Positions 18,812 through 26,908 of a stretch of 64,000 nt of DNA are shown one piece after another. The translations under genes and the position numbers were made by a program. The first letter of the stretch is position 1, and each line of letters opens with the position of its first letter. Where the stretch lies: assembly GCF_000720325.1 (NCBI RefSeq), contig NZ_JOJM01000030.1, positions 20,237 through 84,236 of the forward strand, in the 5' to 3' direction. Below the pieces are notes generated by a model that was not told the DNA's origin, did not search any database, and worked only from the letters and a program-made list of their open reading frames with translations. This DNA is from Streptomyces sp. NRRL B-1347. GTDB taxonomy: Bacteria; Actinomycetota; Actinomycetes; Streptomycetales; Streptomycetaceae.

Positions 18812-19680
18812 CCACGGTGACCCTGCTCCACCCCGGCTCCATGGGAGCCGCCGTGGGCGCGCAGGCGACGGCGGCGGGCCACCGAGTCCACTGGGTGCCC
18901 GACGGCCGCGGCAACGCCAGCCACGCACGCGCCGAACAAGCGGGACTCATCCCCGCCGAGTCCCTGGACGAGGCTCTCGCCGCGAGCGACCTCGTGCTGT
19001 CCATCTGCCCGCCTCACGCTGCTGAACAGGTCGCCTCCGCAGTCGCCGCCAGCGACTACCGCGGCATCTACATCGACGCGAACGCCATCAGCCCACAACG
19101 CATGCTGCGCATTGAAGCCAACATGGCGCGCGAGTGCACGGTGGTGGACGGGGCCATCATCGGGCCACCTCCCACGGATGACCGTTCCGCCCGCCTGTAC
19201 CTTGCAGGAAACGAGGGCACCCTCGGTCTGCTAGCCAAGGTGTTCGCGGGCAGCTCCGTTCACGTACGGGAAGTAGGCCCTGACCTCGGGGCGGCCTCGG
19301 CCCTGAAGATGGCCTTCGCCAGCTACCAGAAGCCCGCTCGGGCTCTCGCAGGGGTCGCCCATGCACTTGCCACGAGCCACGGAGTCGCCGACCTGCTCAC
19401 CGCAGAGGCCCAAACCATGTCCTCACAGATCCTCTCGGACCCCGACTACCTGCCCAGCGTGGCAGCTCGCGCATGGCGGTGGGCCCCCGAGATGCTCGAA
19501 GTCGAGGAGACCCTGCAAGCTGCCTCCCTCCCCACCGACTTCGCCCAAGCCGCGGCCGCCGTCATGGAGCACTGGGAGCAGAACAAGGACATCACCCTTC
19601 CCCTCGCGACGATCCTGTCCCAACTACACGATGCGGAGCCTGAGCAGGCATCGCACGCTGCGTCCCAAGATCTGGCGTGA
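18808..19680 (+). CDS. NAD(P)-dependent oxidoreductase, 6-phosphogluconate dehydrogenase-like fold
   Basis: A 290-aa enzyme of the beta-hydroxyacid dehydrogenase group. The dinucleotide motif is LLHPGSMGAAVGAQATAAGH, followed by SDLVLSICPPHAA. A DUF1932-like C-terminal helical domain begins near ALKMAFASYQKPARAL, where family members carry the catalytic Lys (ASALKMAFA). The ATG overlaps the regulator stop (ATGA), so the two are one unit. Substrate unknown; imine or beta-hydroxyacid reduction is the family theme. Confidence 0.8.
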   Translation: MTTVTLLHPGSMGAAVGAQATAAGHRVHWVPDGRGNASHARAEQAGLIPAESLDEALAASDLVLSICPPHAAEQVASAVAASDYRGIYIDANAISPQRMLRIEANMARECTVVDGAIIGPPPTDDRSARLYLAGNEGTLGLLAKVFAGSSVHVREVGPDLGAASALKMAFASYQKPARALAGVAHALATSHGVADLLTAEAQTMSSQILSDPDYLPSVAARAWRWAPEMLEVEETLQAASLPTDFAQAAAAVMEHWEQNKDITLPLATILSQLHDAEPEQASHAASQDLA

Positions 19681-19751
19681 CGGCGTCGGGCACGTGGTCC
19701 TCGACCGCGTGAACCCAGCAACCACGTCGGCAAGGCCTGAGGGCCAGGCCG

Positions 19752-20663
19752 TCACGGCGCCGTTCGGACGCGCTGCTCACCTGACTCCACCGTGACCCGG
19801 TAGCCGCCCCACGTCGGCCAGCCCAGGTCAGCGTAGCTGCGGCGCTCGCGCTGCCCTCGTGTCTTCATGAAGTCGACCGCCCCGATGAAGGAGCCCGTCG
19901 CCCGCCCCTGCCCGTCGACGGTGAGGCGGGCTAGGCCGTCACACTGGAAGGGGCTGTCGAGAGGGGACAGAATCACGCCGCCGGGGCGTACCTGGTCGAC
20001 CCAGGCCTGCGGGAGCCGGCGCACGGCGACGGTGGAGATGAGCCGGTCGTACGGAGCGCCCGGCGGATACCCCTCTTCGCCGTCCCCGACCACGAGCCGG
20101 GGTGCGCAGCCCACGGCACTCAGCGCGGTCTCGGCGTGCTCGGCGAGCACTTTGTCGATCTCGATCGACGTGATGGCGGCCGCACCGACACGCTCGGCCA
20201 GGAGCGCGGTACTGTACCCGGTGCCGGTGCCGATCTCCAGGATCCGCTCGCCGGGCTGCGGGTCCAGGTGGTGCAGCATGTCGACAACGACGGCCGGGCA
20301 CGAGATGGACCCGCTGAAATCGCCGCAGTCGGTCGGCCCGATGGCGGGTACGGCTCCGTCGGCGATCTGCGTGATCAACGGGCTCCGGGCGCGGTAGACG
20401 GCCCGCAGCCACTGGCCGGGCTTCGTCCGCCGGTCCAGGAGCGGGAACAGCCCGTCCTCGGGGCCGCGGTGCGGCCACCACACACGGTCGGGCACGAAGG
20501 CCTCACGCGGCACGGCGAGGAACGCCGCGCGCAGCCAGGGCCGGTCGTGGAAGTGGCCGTGCTCGTACCTGTCGATCTGGGCGGCGCATTCTGCCCGCAA
20601 CCGCTCCGCGGCCGCCACCGTGACCACCCCTGACGCCGGGTCAGCCGCCGCTTCCGGGCACAT
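19752..20663 (-). CDS. PIMT-like O-methyltransferase (FxLD/RiPP-associated type)
   Basis: A 303-aa homologue of protein-L-isoaspartate O-methyltransferase. It has an N-terminal extension (ERLRAECAAQIDRYEHGHF, PREAFVPDRVWW), then the PIMT signatures SGSISCPAVVVDML, ERILEIGTGTGYSTALLAERVG and YDRLISTVAVRRLP. Homologues of this kind modify Asp in lanthipeptides, lasso peptides and graspetides, giving aspartimide or isoaspartate; others belong to FxLD systems. The start at 20663 lies inside the 3' end of the 54-aa peptide gene (23-base overlap), so the two are coupled. A 75-bp piece of a related gene occurs at 57405. Confidence 0.8.
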   Translation of the reverse strand: MCPEAAADPASGVVTVAAAERLRAECAAQIDRYEHGHFHDRPWLRAAFLAVPREAFVPDRVWWPHRGPEDGLFPLLDRRTKPGQWLRAVYRARSPLITQIADGAVPAIGPTDCGDFSGSISCPAVVVDMLHHLDPQPGERILEIGTGTGYSTALLAERVGAAAITSIEIDKVLAEHAETALSAVGCAPRLVVGDGEEGYPPGAPYDRLISTVAVRRLPQAWVDQVRPGGVILSPLDSPFQCDGLARLTVDGQGRATGSFIGAVDFMKTRGQRERRSYADLGWPTWGGYRVTVESGEQRVRTAP

Positions 20664-20805
20664 CCGGTGGGTCCTCCTCCTCGGGTGGCTCCTCGATGTC
20701 CAGGTCCTCTGCCGGCAGCGTCTCCTCCGGCATGGGGTTGCCGGGATCTCCCGGGGACGAGTACTCGCCGCCGACCTGGCCGTTGCCCTGCTGCCGGTGC
20801 GCCAT
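20641..20805 (-). CDS. 54-aa acidic peptide coupled to PIMT-like gene
   Basis: ATG 20805 is preceded by GGAGGAGG at close spacing, one of the strongest ribosome sites here. The peptide is hydrophilic and very acidic toward its end (PAEDLDIEEPPEEEDPPDVP, ending GSGG) with no Cys. LDI inside the acidic stretch resembles the F-x-L-D leader motif of FxLD-family peptides. It overlaps the methyltransferase gene and so is probably its partner or substrate. No known family is claimed. Confidence 0.6.
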   Translation of the reverse strand: MAHRQQGNGQVGGEYSSPGDPGNPMPEETLPAEDLDIEEPPEEEDPPDVPGSGG

Positions 20806-20879
20806 GGCCCCTCCTCCACACTGCTGGTGCTGCGAGTCTGCGCGCGGCCACACCGTGATCGCCACACCCCATCCAGATC

Positions 20880-20908
20880 GTGTGCACATCCTGCACACCG
20901 AAGGTGTG
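20880..20908. promoter_or_regulatory. overlapping dyads in divergent promoter
   Basis: GTGTGCA-CATCC-TGCACAC (20880-20898) and CACACC-GAA-GGTGTG (20894-20908) are perfect interlocking inverted repeats between the divergent 54-aa and 56-aa peptide genes. They look like a regulator site serving both directions. Confidence 0.45.
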
Positions 20909-20999
20909 GCGGTTCCGGCCCTCTGGCTCTGCCGAGACGCGTTGAGTAGCGTCACCGGCACAGTTCCAGCCGTGCACCACCGTACGGAAGGACGCGGTC

Positions 21000-21170
21000 A
21001 TGCCCCTTGGGGACTTCACACCCCCGCCTCCACGCCGGAGCCTGCCCTTCGAGCGGCTCTTCATGACGAAGGCGGTCCGGCGAGTCCAGGCCCCGGCGGA
21101 GGCGCACGAGTACAAGAAGGAGCAGGGCAGCTCCGACGCCTCGCACACCTACGACACGACGGCCATCTGA
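21000..21170 (+). CDS. 56-aa peptide, candidate RiPP precursor
   Basis: ATG 21000 has GGAAGG eight bases ahead. The peptide starts MPLGDFTPPPPRRSLP, has a basic middle (MTKAVRRVQAP) and ends in a Ser/Asp/Thr-rich tail (EQGSSDASHTYDTTAI). It lies 57 bases upstream of an asparagine-synthetase-like gene on the same strand and opposite a PIMT-like methyltransferase. Asn-synthetase-like enzymes close lasso peptide rings, and some lasso peptides carry a PIMT-made aspartimide at Asp-Thr. The tail contains Asp-Thr-Thr, so it fits in outline, but the usual lasso leader motif is not seen. Confidence 0.6.
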   Translation: MPLGDFTPPPPRRSLPFERLFMTKAVRRVQAPAEAHEYKKEQGSSDASHTYDTTAI

Positions 21171-21227
21171 CGCCTGGGTGCGCGGACACGGCCCCGGACG
21201 GCTGGCTCGCGGGCGGAGGGGACGAGC

Positions 21228-22212
21228 GTGCTCAAGCTGTGCATCACGCCCTACCGGGACGCCACGTGGCGGTGGACCGGCAGCCGGTACGCCACCGCGG
21301 ACGACGCGAGTCGGGTCCCCCCGTTTCAGGATCCGATGGTCGAGCACCTGGCCGTGGACGACGGACGGCGCTGCCTGATCGTGGTGCGCGAGCGCGTCGC
21401 GGACCGCGCGGTCTGCGACCCGGCTGTGCGGCGCATCTCCGCGGCCGCGTACGACGAGGCGCATGCGGCGCTGGCCGACTGGCCGGTGGACTGCGTGGCC
21501 GTGGAGACCATCCGGGACGAGCCCGCGCGGGTGATGGCGGGCCCGTGCCGCACGACGCCGCTGTACCTCGCCCACGACGGGGCGAGCCTGTACGGCTCGT
21601 GGGACATGGCGGACCTGCGCGCGCACGCCCGCCGGATCAACGTTCGTGAGGCCGCGCGGCTGCCTGTACCGCCCTCGCTACAGCCACGACACCCTGTTCG
21701 AGAACGTGTACCGGCTCACCGAGCGCTCCACTGCCTACTTCGGCGGTCACCTCTACCTGCGCTATCCCGGACCCGCCCTGCACACCGGCCCGCGCGAACT
21801 CGCGCCCGACGCGGATGTCCTCGGTGCCTTCGTCCAGGTCCTCGACGACGCCTTGGACGTACGGCCACTCGACGCGCAGCGCACCGTCTTCCACCTCACC
21901 GGCGGCTTCGACTCCGGCACCGCCGCCATGCAGGCCGCCCAGCGCCACCTCGGCGAGCTGAACACCGCGGCTCTGCTCATCAGCGGGCCGGGGCGGGTCC
22001 AGCAGGTGCGACGGCGCAAGCAGATGCGGGCCGCCGCGCCGTTCGGCCCCCGCGACGACATCGTCGACGCGGCCGTCGAGCTCCCGCTCCACCCCGCCTG
22101 TGCGCGGATACGCGCCGAGCCGATCAGCCCGTACGAAGAGCCCCCCTTCCGTGACCTGACAGAGGGCCTCACCTTGGGGGCGGCAACCCTGTGGGGAGTG
22201 AGCGCCCCGTGA
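21228..22212 (+). pseudogene. asparagine synthetase-like (lasso cyclase-like) gene, frameshifted and 3'-truncated
   Basis: Starts at GTG 21228 after GGAGGGG. The N-terminal part (to about 21650) is in one frame and the rest in another; CTGCCTG near 21655 appears to hold one extra base compared with the expected CTGCTG. The shifted frame then reads YRPRYSHDTLFENVYRLTER and HLTGGFDSGTAAMQAA, the latter being the ATP-pyrophosphatase loop of asparagine synthase family proteins. It stops at 22210, about 330 residues in, where relatives are near 600, so the catalytic domain is incomplete. The stop is one base left of the GCATT repeat bordering the Tn7-like elements, so the transposon did not itself create the stop. 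Confidence 0.7.
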
Positions 22213-22213
22213 G

Positions 22214-22218
22214 GCATT
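22214..22218. repeat. GCATT target repeat, left
   Basis: GCATT directly precedes the TGTCC end of the left Tn7-like element. The same five bases occur at 24272-24276 and 31475-31479, at the other element boundaries, as expected for the 5-bp target duplication of Tn7-type transposition. Confidence 0.7.
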
Positions 22219-22285
22219 TGTCCTTCGACAGGGAATCTAGTCGGATGCAGCCTGCTGACCTGGGGCGACTGGGTTGGATGTCAAC

Positions 22286-22702
22286 GGGAAGAATGATCTG
22301 TTCGCATTCAGAGGGCCCGTTCAGGTCTTTGGAGAGGTCCAGGATGAGGCGTCTTTTGCCGTCGGAGGTGACGTTCACGGCCGTGTCGCAACTCGCTCAC
22401 GTCCACGAACTGGTCGGCGGCTTCACTGCCATGCTCGACCGGCACGACGCCACCGAACTGCAGCTCAAGAATGGGCGAAGGCCGTGTCATGGGCGTGAAA
22501 ATCCACCCAGTCGGCACAGTCAGCTCGCCACCTGTGAACGATCTCTGCCTACGAGCACTTGCCAGGGCCACTTCAAGAAGTACGCCGACAGACAGCGTCA
22601 CCTGCGGTCGGCGTGCGGTCGCAGGCCGGGGCGGCCGGGGGCCCGGCCCGGTGGTCGGCAGCCGCCCGGTTCACGCTGGGGCGCGTCCGGCGGCCGGGCC
22701 GG
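22286..22702. other. left arm of the small Tn7-like element
   Basis: About 415 bases without a supported gene. A plus frame includes HVHELVGGFTAMLDRHDATE, faintly like the C-terminus of ISL3-type transposases; a minus frame encodes a short piece beginning MNVTSDGKRRLILDLSKDL. Both look like remnants. Confidence 0.3.
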
Positions 22703-24046
22703 CTACAGCTTGCCTGCCTCCCGAACGGTGTGGAGGTGGACCAGGACGTCGTAGGCCTTGCTTATGGCGACCTCGGGGGTCTTGTCGTTCGGGTACTGGG
22801 TGCCGACGCTGTGGGTCGGGCGCGCTGTGCCCAGCCAACGGCGGGCGGTGGCAGGGGACGTGCGCAGGTCGGCGTAGTAGTCGCGGTGTCGGACCCGGTC
22901 GAGTGTGTGCTCGTTCGTGCCGGGGGCGGATGGGCCGACGGTGAATTTCTTCCACTCGCCGCCGAGCGCCTGGTCCTTGGAGAGGAAGGAGCCCCGGTCG
23001 AAGGTGGTGCCGATGGCCAGGTAGTCCGCGCCCAGGGTGTCGCGGAGGAACGAGCCCTGGGTCTTCGGGTACGTCGTGGGATCGGAGGCCGCGTAGCCTG
23101 CGTGGTCGTTGTGGGCCGACATCAGGATCCTGCCGCCGGTGCGCCGCTGCCACCATGCTGTGGTCTCGGCCATCACCTGGTCACGGTAGCGCTGCATGGC
23201 GGTCAACGATCCCTGGTCGCCGGGGTTGACGCTGAGGAAGGTGTAGGTCTGGGCGATGTTGCGTGCGTTCTGCAGAACGAACTCGAAGTCCTCACCGCCT
23301 CCGGACCTCTGACGTTGGACAAAGTCAAGCACTTGCTTCGCCTTGGCCGCGTTCCGCTGCCGCTCCGCGAGCGGGCGGTCCAGGTAGGCGATGGCGTCGT
23401 CGAGCGGGCGCAGACCGGTGAGGAGCTCGTTCAGGCGTGGCAGCGACTCCGGGCGGGTCCGCCGGACGTGGTCGGTGACGCTGTCGAAGACCCGTTCGTC
23501 GATGCTGGGCGCGCCGATGTCGTCGCCCAGGAAGTGGACCGGGCGGTCGGGGTGTTGGAGGTTGTGGTCGCGCATCCACTGGATGAGGGTCGCGAACTCC
23601 GCACGGTCCCAGGGGGATCCGGCCATGACCTCATGCACGATCTGCCGCGCGTCGCGGTCACCGTCGCCGCGCTGGAGGTAGTCTTCGATCCGTAGACCCG
23701 CCGACCAGCTGATCTCCAGGGCGAACGTGGTGAATCCCTTCTGCTCGACGAGGTAGCGGAAGACCCGGTCCTTCAGAGCGAAGAATTCGTGCGAGCCGTG
23801 CGTGGCCTCGCCCACGCCGACCACCTTGGCATCGCCGACCATCACCCCCAGGGCGCGAAGATCGGCCGTGCCGGTGCCCGGCTTCGCAGACCGTAGCGGA
23901 TGGGCGATGCAGTCAAGGGCGCGGACGGGGTCCGACGCGGCGGCCGACGCGGGCGCCACCGGTGCTGCGTGCGCAGCCGCCGTGGGGGTCAGCGTCGCGG
24001 CCAGGGCGAGAGCCGCCGCCGTGCATCGCTTCCCATGGCCGATCAT
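22703..24046 (-). CDS. secreted erythromycin esterase-family protein
   Basis: A 447-aa exported protein. The signal peptide (KRCTAAALALAATLTPTAAAHAA) precedes the Ere core: VVGVGEATHGSHEFFALKDR, TFALEISWSAGLRIEDYL, IQWMRDHNLQHPDRPVHFLG and RILMSAHNDHAGY. The His in EATHGS and the Glu residues correspond to the active-site region of macrolide-lactone hydrolases EreA/EreB, but many Streptomyces members of this family have other or unknown substrates. It is the only cargo of the small Tn7-like element. Resistance or self-protection against a macrolide is plausible; unverified. Confidence 0.8.
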   Translation of the reverse strand: MIGHGKRCTAAALALAATLTPTAAAHAAPVAPASAAASDPVRALDCIAHPLRSAKPGTGTADLRALGVMVGDAKVVGVGEATHGSHEFFALKDRVFRYLVEQKGFTTFALEISWSAGLRIEDYLQRGDGDRDARQIVHEVMAGSPWDRAEFATLIQWMRDHNLQHPDRPVHFLGDDIGAPSIDERVFDSVTDHVRRTRPESLPRLNELLTGLRPLDDAIAYLDRPLAERQRNAAKAKQVLDFVQRQRSGGGEDFEFVLQNARNIAQTYTFLSVNPGDQGSLTAMQRYRDQVMAETTAWWQRRTGGRILMSAHNDHAGYAASDPTTYPKTQGSFLRDTLGADYLAIGTTFDRGSFLSKDQALGGEWKKFTVGPSAPGTNEHTLDRVRHRDYYADLRTSPATARRWLGTARPTHSVGTQYPNDKTPEVAISKAYDVLVHLHTVREAGKL

Positions 24047-24186
24047 GTGCGATCACTCCTCAACGTGCTGGGTGTCAAGCGCTGCTGAGAAGATCATCAC
24101 GCGCGCAGAGGCCCAGCACGCTGGGGTCGGCCCGACACCTTCCCGGGGGATAGCCCCCCACTCGCTCCCCAGTGCCTGGCCCCGTA

Positions 24187-24261
24187 CGACTAGGTTCACT
24201 GGCAAGGAAGTCAAAACGACTGGGTTCGCTGTCAAACGACTCGATTGGATGACAGCGGACA
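24187..24261. repeat. right-end transposase-binding-like repeats of the small element
   Basis: Three spaced copies of a 20-base unit: CGACTAGGTTCACTGGCAAG (24187), CGACTGGGTTCGCTGTCAAA (24217) and CGACTCGATTGGATGACAGC (24237). They match the repeats at 31379-31469 in the neighbouring element, which are the likely TnsB-type binding sites. The sequence closes with GGACA at 24257-24261, like the terminus of the neighbour. Confidence 0.65.
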
Positions 24262-24271
24262 ATGACAGCGG

Positions 24272-24276
24272 GCATT
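24272..24276. repeat. GCATT target repeat, middle
   Basis: GCATT between the two Tn7-like elements; it immediately precedes TGTCCTTTGAC of the right-hand element and matches the copy after its far end. Confidence 0.7.
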
Positions 24277-24297
24277 TGTCCTTTGACATCGAAGTTA

Positions 24298-25464
24298 CTG
24301 AGGTTGAACTCGTGGTGTCGTAGGGGCTGATGGCTCGTCGCCTATGCGGTATCACCGGGGCATGCGGTATCCACAAGGAGGCGGGCTGACTGCCGAACGG
24401 CAGCAGTTCCGCGAGGAGTTACGACTCAAGGCGGCCGAGTGGTTTGCCCAGGGCGAGGTGAGCTCGGTCATCGCCAAGGCCCTGCGCGTCAACGTCCGCT
24501 CGGTACAACGGTGGCGGCAGAATTGGGAGGAGGGCGGTCCGCGGGCCCTGCGGTCGCAGGGCCCAGCATCGCTGCCGAGGCTGAGTCAGGAGCAGTTCGC
24601 GCAGTTGGAGGCGGAGCTGGCCAAGGGGTCGGCCGCGCACGGCTGGGAGGACCAGCGCTGGACACTGGCGCGGATCAAGACGGTGATCGGTCGGCGCTTT
24701 CACATGGCCTACACGATCCAGGGCGTGCGGAAACTGCTGGCGCGTAACGGCTGGTCCTGGCAGGTCCCGGCCCGACGGGCCATGGAGCGGGACGACGGGG
24801 TGGTGGCCGGGTGGGTCAAGGAGGTGTGGCCCTGCGCGGAAGACTCGCGGCGGCCTGTGGAGCCTGGCTCGTCTTCGAGGGCGAAGCCGGATTCTCCATG
24901 ACGCCGCCGCACGCGAAGACCTGGTCGCAGCGCGGCCGGACCCCGGTGGTGCGGGTCCGCGGCCGCTCCCGCAGACGGATCTCCATCGCCGCGCTGACCT
25001 GCTACAAACCCGGTCGCCGCTCCAGGCTCATCTACCGGCCCCGCCATGACGACGGCCGTCGCGATGGGCGCAAGAGCTTCTCCTGGCGCGACTACCGGGA
25101 CCTGTTGATCACAGCACACCAGCAGCTCGGCGGCCCGATCGTGCTCGTCTGGGACAACCTCAACGTCCACAAGGCCGCCGACCTGCAAAAGTTCGCCGAG
25201 GCCCGGGACTGGCTGACCATCTACTACCTGCCGCCCTACGCACCCGACCTCAACCCACCCCGTCGAGGGGATCTGGTCCCTCCTGCGACGCGGCTGGCTC
25301 TCCAACGTCGCCTTCAGCACCCCCGAACACCTCGTCCAGTGCATCCGGCGCGGCCTACGGCACATCCAGTACCGCAGCGAACTTATAGACGGCTGCCTCG
25401 CCGAGACCGGCCTGACGATCAGACCCACCTGAGCAACCCGGCCACATCACAAGTTCAACCTCAG
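24298..25464 (+). mobile_element. IS630-family insertion sequence (copy B)
   Basis: Ends are inverted repeats: CTGAGGTTGAACTCGTGGTG at the left (24298) and the complement of ACATCACAAGTTCAACCTCAG at the right (to 25464, quoted in part), differing at two positions. TA precedes the left end, the target expected for IS630/Tc1-type elements. At its right end the next bases are TCA, not TA, whereas a second copy of the same right end at 26909-26987 is followed by TA. The outer pair of ends therefore defines the unit that jumped. Confidence 0.75.
24362..25434 (+). pseudogene. IS630-like transposase, two frames plus a 4-bp insertion (copy B)
   Basis: The first part, from ATG 24362 (alternative 24344), encodes a full helix-turn-helix region (VSSVIAKALRVNVRSVQRWR) and winged-helix (AAHGWEDQRWTLARIKTVIG), ending at 24901. 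The catalytic part is in the -1 frame (VFEGEAGFSM, IVLVWDNLN, YAPDLNP). Then CCCACCCCGTCGAG near 25254 carries four extra bases relative to DLNPVEG, moving the last 50 codons (VEGIWSLLRRGWLSNVAF) to another frame with a stop at 25432. The first catalytic Asp is Gly here (FEGE instead of FEDE). It should be inactive. Confidence 0.8.
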
Positions 25465-26324
25465 TCATGCAGGGCGACCGCGAGTGCCTCGGCCAGGGTC
25501 ACGGGCGGGCGGCCGATCAGGCGGCGCAAGTCGCCAGAGTCGGTGTACATCTCGCCGCGGTTCATACCGCGGTCAGCGTCAGCGAGGACCTCCGCCAGCT
25601 CGGCGGGTAGGCCCGCGGAGGCCAGTACCTGAGCGAAGTCGGCCACTGGGAGGTCAGCGTAGGTAACCTGCTTTCCGGCCGCAGCGGAGATCGCGGCGGC
25701 GAGCTCAGTCAGGGTGAAGGATTCGTCGCCGCCGAGCTCGTACACGGCGCCGGTGTGGCCTTCAGCGGTGAGGACGACCGCTGCGGCCTCGGCGTAGTCG
25801 GCGCGGGACGCAGCGCTGATCCGCCCCTCGCCTGCGGCGCCGACGACCGCGCCGTTCTGCAGGATCTGCGGCAGTTGGCTGGTGTAATTCTCCAGGTACC
25901 AGCCGTTGCGCAGCAGCACGCTGGGTATTCCGCGGTCCCGCAGATACTCCTCGGTCTCGCCGTGCGTGGCACCGATGACGGTGGTGGCCGTGTCCGCGTG
26001 CGTCGTGCTCGTGTACGCCACTAGCGACACGCCTGCGGACGCCGCGGCGTCGATCACGCGGCGGTGGTTGGCGACCCGCTCGCTCACGGGGACCGAGGCC
26101 GAGATCAGCAGCAGCCTTTCCGCCCCCGCGAATGCCTCGGCCAGGCCGTCGGTGTCCGCGAAGTCGGCGCGGCGTACCGTGATGCCTCGGTCGGCCAAAT
26201 CCTTGATCCCGGCGATGTCCCGGCCGGTCGCGATGATGTCCGCGGCCGGGATCCCGCGCCGCAGCAGTGCCTCGACGGTGAGCCTGCCCAGCTGGCCGGT
26301 GGCTCCGGTGACGACGATCGGCAT
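25461..26324 (-). CDS. NmrA/QorB-like NAD(P)H-binding reductase
   Basis: A 287-aa SDR-type protein of the NmrA / quinone oxidoreductase 2 group: VVTGATGQLGRLTVEALLRRG, ADIIATGRD, AERLLLISASVP and VAYTSTTHAD. ATG 26324 is preferred because AAGGA lies about nine bases ahead; ATG 26333 is too close to it. The TGA stop (25461-25463) is formed by the right end of the IS630-like element, so its last residues may be new. It is divergent from an HxlR regulator, a common pairing for quinone or electrophile stress genes. Confidence 0.85.
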   Translation of the reverse strand: MPIVVTGATGQLGRLTVEALLRRGIPAADIIATGRDIAGIKDLADRGITVRRADFADTDGLAEAFAGAERLLLISASVPVSERVANHRRVIDAAASAGVSLVAYTSTTHADTATTVIGATHGETEEYLRDRGIPSVLLRNGWYLENYTSQLPQILQNGAVVGAAGEGRISAASRADYAEAAAVVLTAEGHTGAVYELGGDESFTLTELAAAISAAAGKQVTYADLPVADFAQVLASAGLPAELAEVLADADRGMNRGEMYTDSGDLRRLIGRPPVTLAEALAVALHD

Positions 26325-26436
26325 GATGGTCATTCCTTCCTTCCGCGCGTGCCTTGCACGCCTGCCGCGGTCGGTCCGCGGCGGGATGGAACACAGAATG
26401 ACCTGGACACTCTCTGTTGGGGAGTAGCCACTTCTT

Positions 26437-26451
26437 GGTAGGGTACTTACC
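26437..26451. promoter_or_regulatory. possible HxlR operator
   Basis: GGTA-N7-TACC (GGTAGGGTACTTACC) in the 150-base divergent region between the NmrA-like and HxlR genes. GTAC/TTAC half-sites are typical of HxlR/DUF24 regulator operators. Imperfect symmetry; weak evidence. Confidence 0.35.
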
Positions 26452-26477
26452 GCAGCGAAAGCATTGAGGTGAGCCGT

Positions 26478-26882
26478 ATGGCTGCTGTCGAGAACGTGAC
26501 CGGGCCCATGCCTTCATTCGATCCGTACGAGCGCGGCTGCCCGTCGCGGGACCTGCTCGACCAGATCGGCAGCAGGTGGGCGGTCCTCGTGCTGGGCGAA
26601 CTCGGCCGGAACGGGACCTCCCGGTTCGGTCATCTCCGGCAGGCGCTGGCGGGCGTGAGCGAGAAGATGCTCACCCAGACGCTGCGCACCCTCGAACGCG
26701 ACGGGCTGGTCAGCCGGACCGTCTACCCAGAGGTGCCGCCGCACGTGGAGTATGAGCTGACCGCGCTCGGCCAGACGCTACGGGAACCGCTGAAGGCGCT
26801 CACGGAGTGGTCCGTGCTGCACATCGAAGAAGTCATCACCGCCCGCGAAGAGTACGACGACCGCACTGAGCGCACCAGGTAG
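26478..26882 (+). CDS. HxlR-family transcriptional regulator
   Basis: A 134-aa winged-helix regulator: CPSRDLLDQIGSRWAVLVLGEL near the start with the family Cys (residue about 22), then RFGHLRQALAGVSEKMLTQTLR (recognition helix) and the wing YPEVPPHVEYELT. ATG 26478 has GAGGT seven bases ahead; an upstream GTG at 26469 is less well placed. It probably represses the divergent NmrA-like gene in response to electrophiles or oxidants, as HxlR/YodB relatives do. The gene pair is bracketed by IS630 right ends and seems to be imported cargo. Confidence 0.9.
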   Translation: MAAVENVTGPMPSFDPYERGCPSRDLLDQIGSRWAVLVLGELGRNGTSRFGHLRQALAGVSEKMLTQTLRTLERDGLVSRTVYPEVPPHVEYELTALGQTLREPLKALTEWSVLHIEEVITAREEYDDRTERTR

Positions 26883-26908
26883 TCAGCGGCGGCCAGCGGT
26901 CTGGGTCA

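Larger units (their letters stand above)
22219..24271. mobile_element. non-autonomous Tn7-like element carrying an erythromycin esterase-family gene
   Basis: The left end begins TGTCCTTCGAC and continues through AATCTAGTCGGATGCAG and CTGACCTGGGGCGACTGGG, closely matching the reconstructed left end of the element at 24277. The right side has three of the 20-base end repeats (from 24187, 24217 and 24237), but the outermost one present in the neighbour is missing; the boundary is instead placed just before GCATT at 24272. No transposition gene lies inside. It probably moved, if it moved, using proteins from a related element. The exact right end is uncertain by about 10 bases. Confidence 0.6.

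Noticed and set aside
24261..24271. Exact right terminus of the small Tn7-like element at GGACA 24261
   Set aside because: Ending there would give ATGAC as the duplicated target, which does not match GCATT at the left end. The boundary was placed at 24271 with stated uncertainty.
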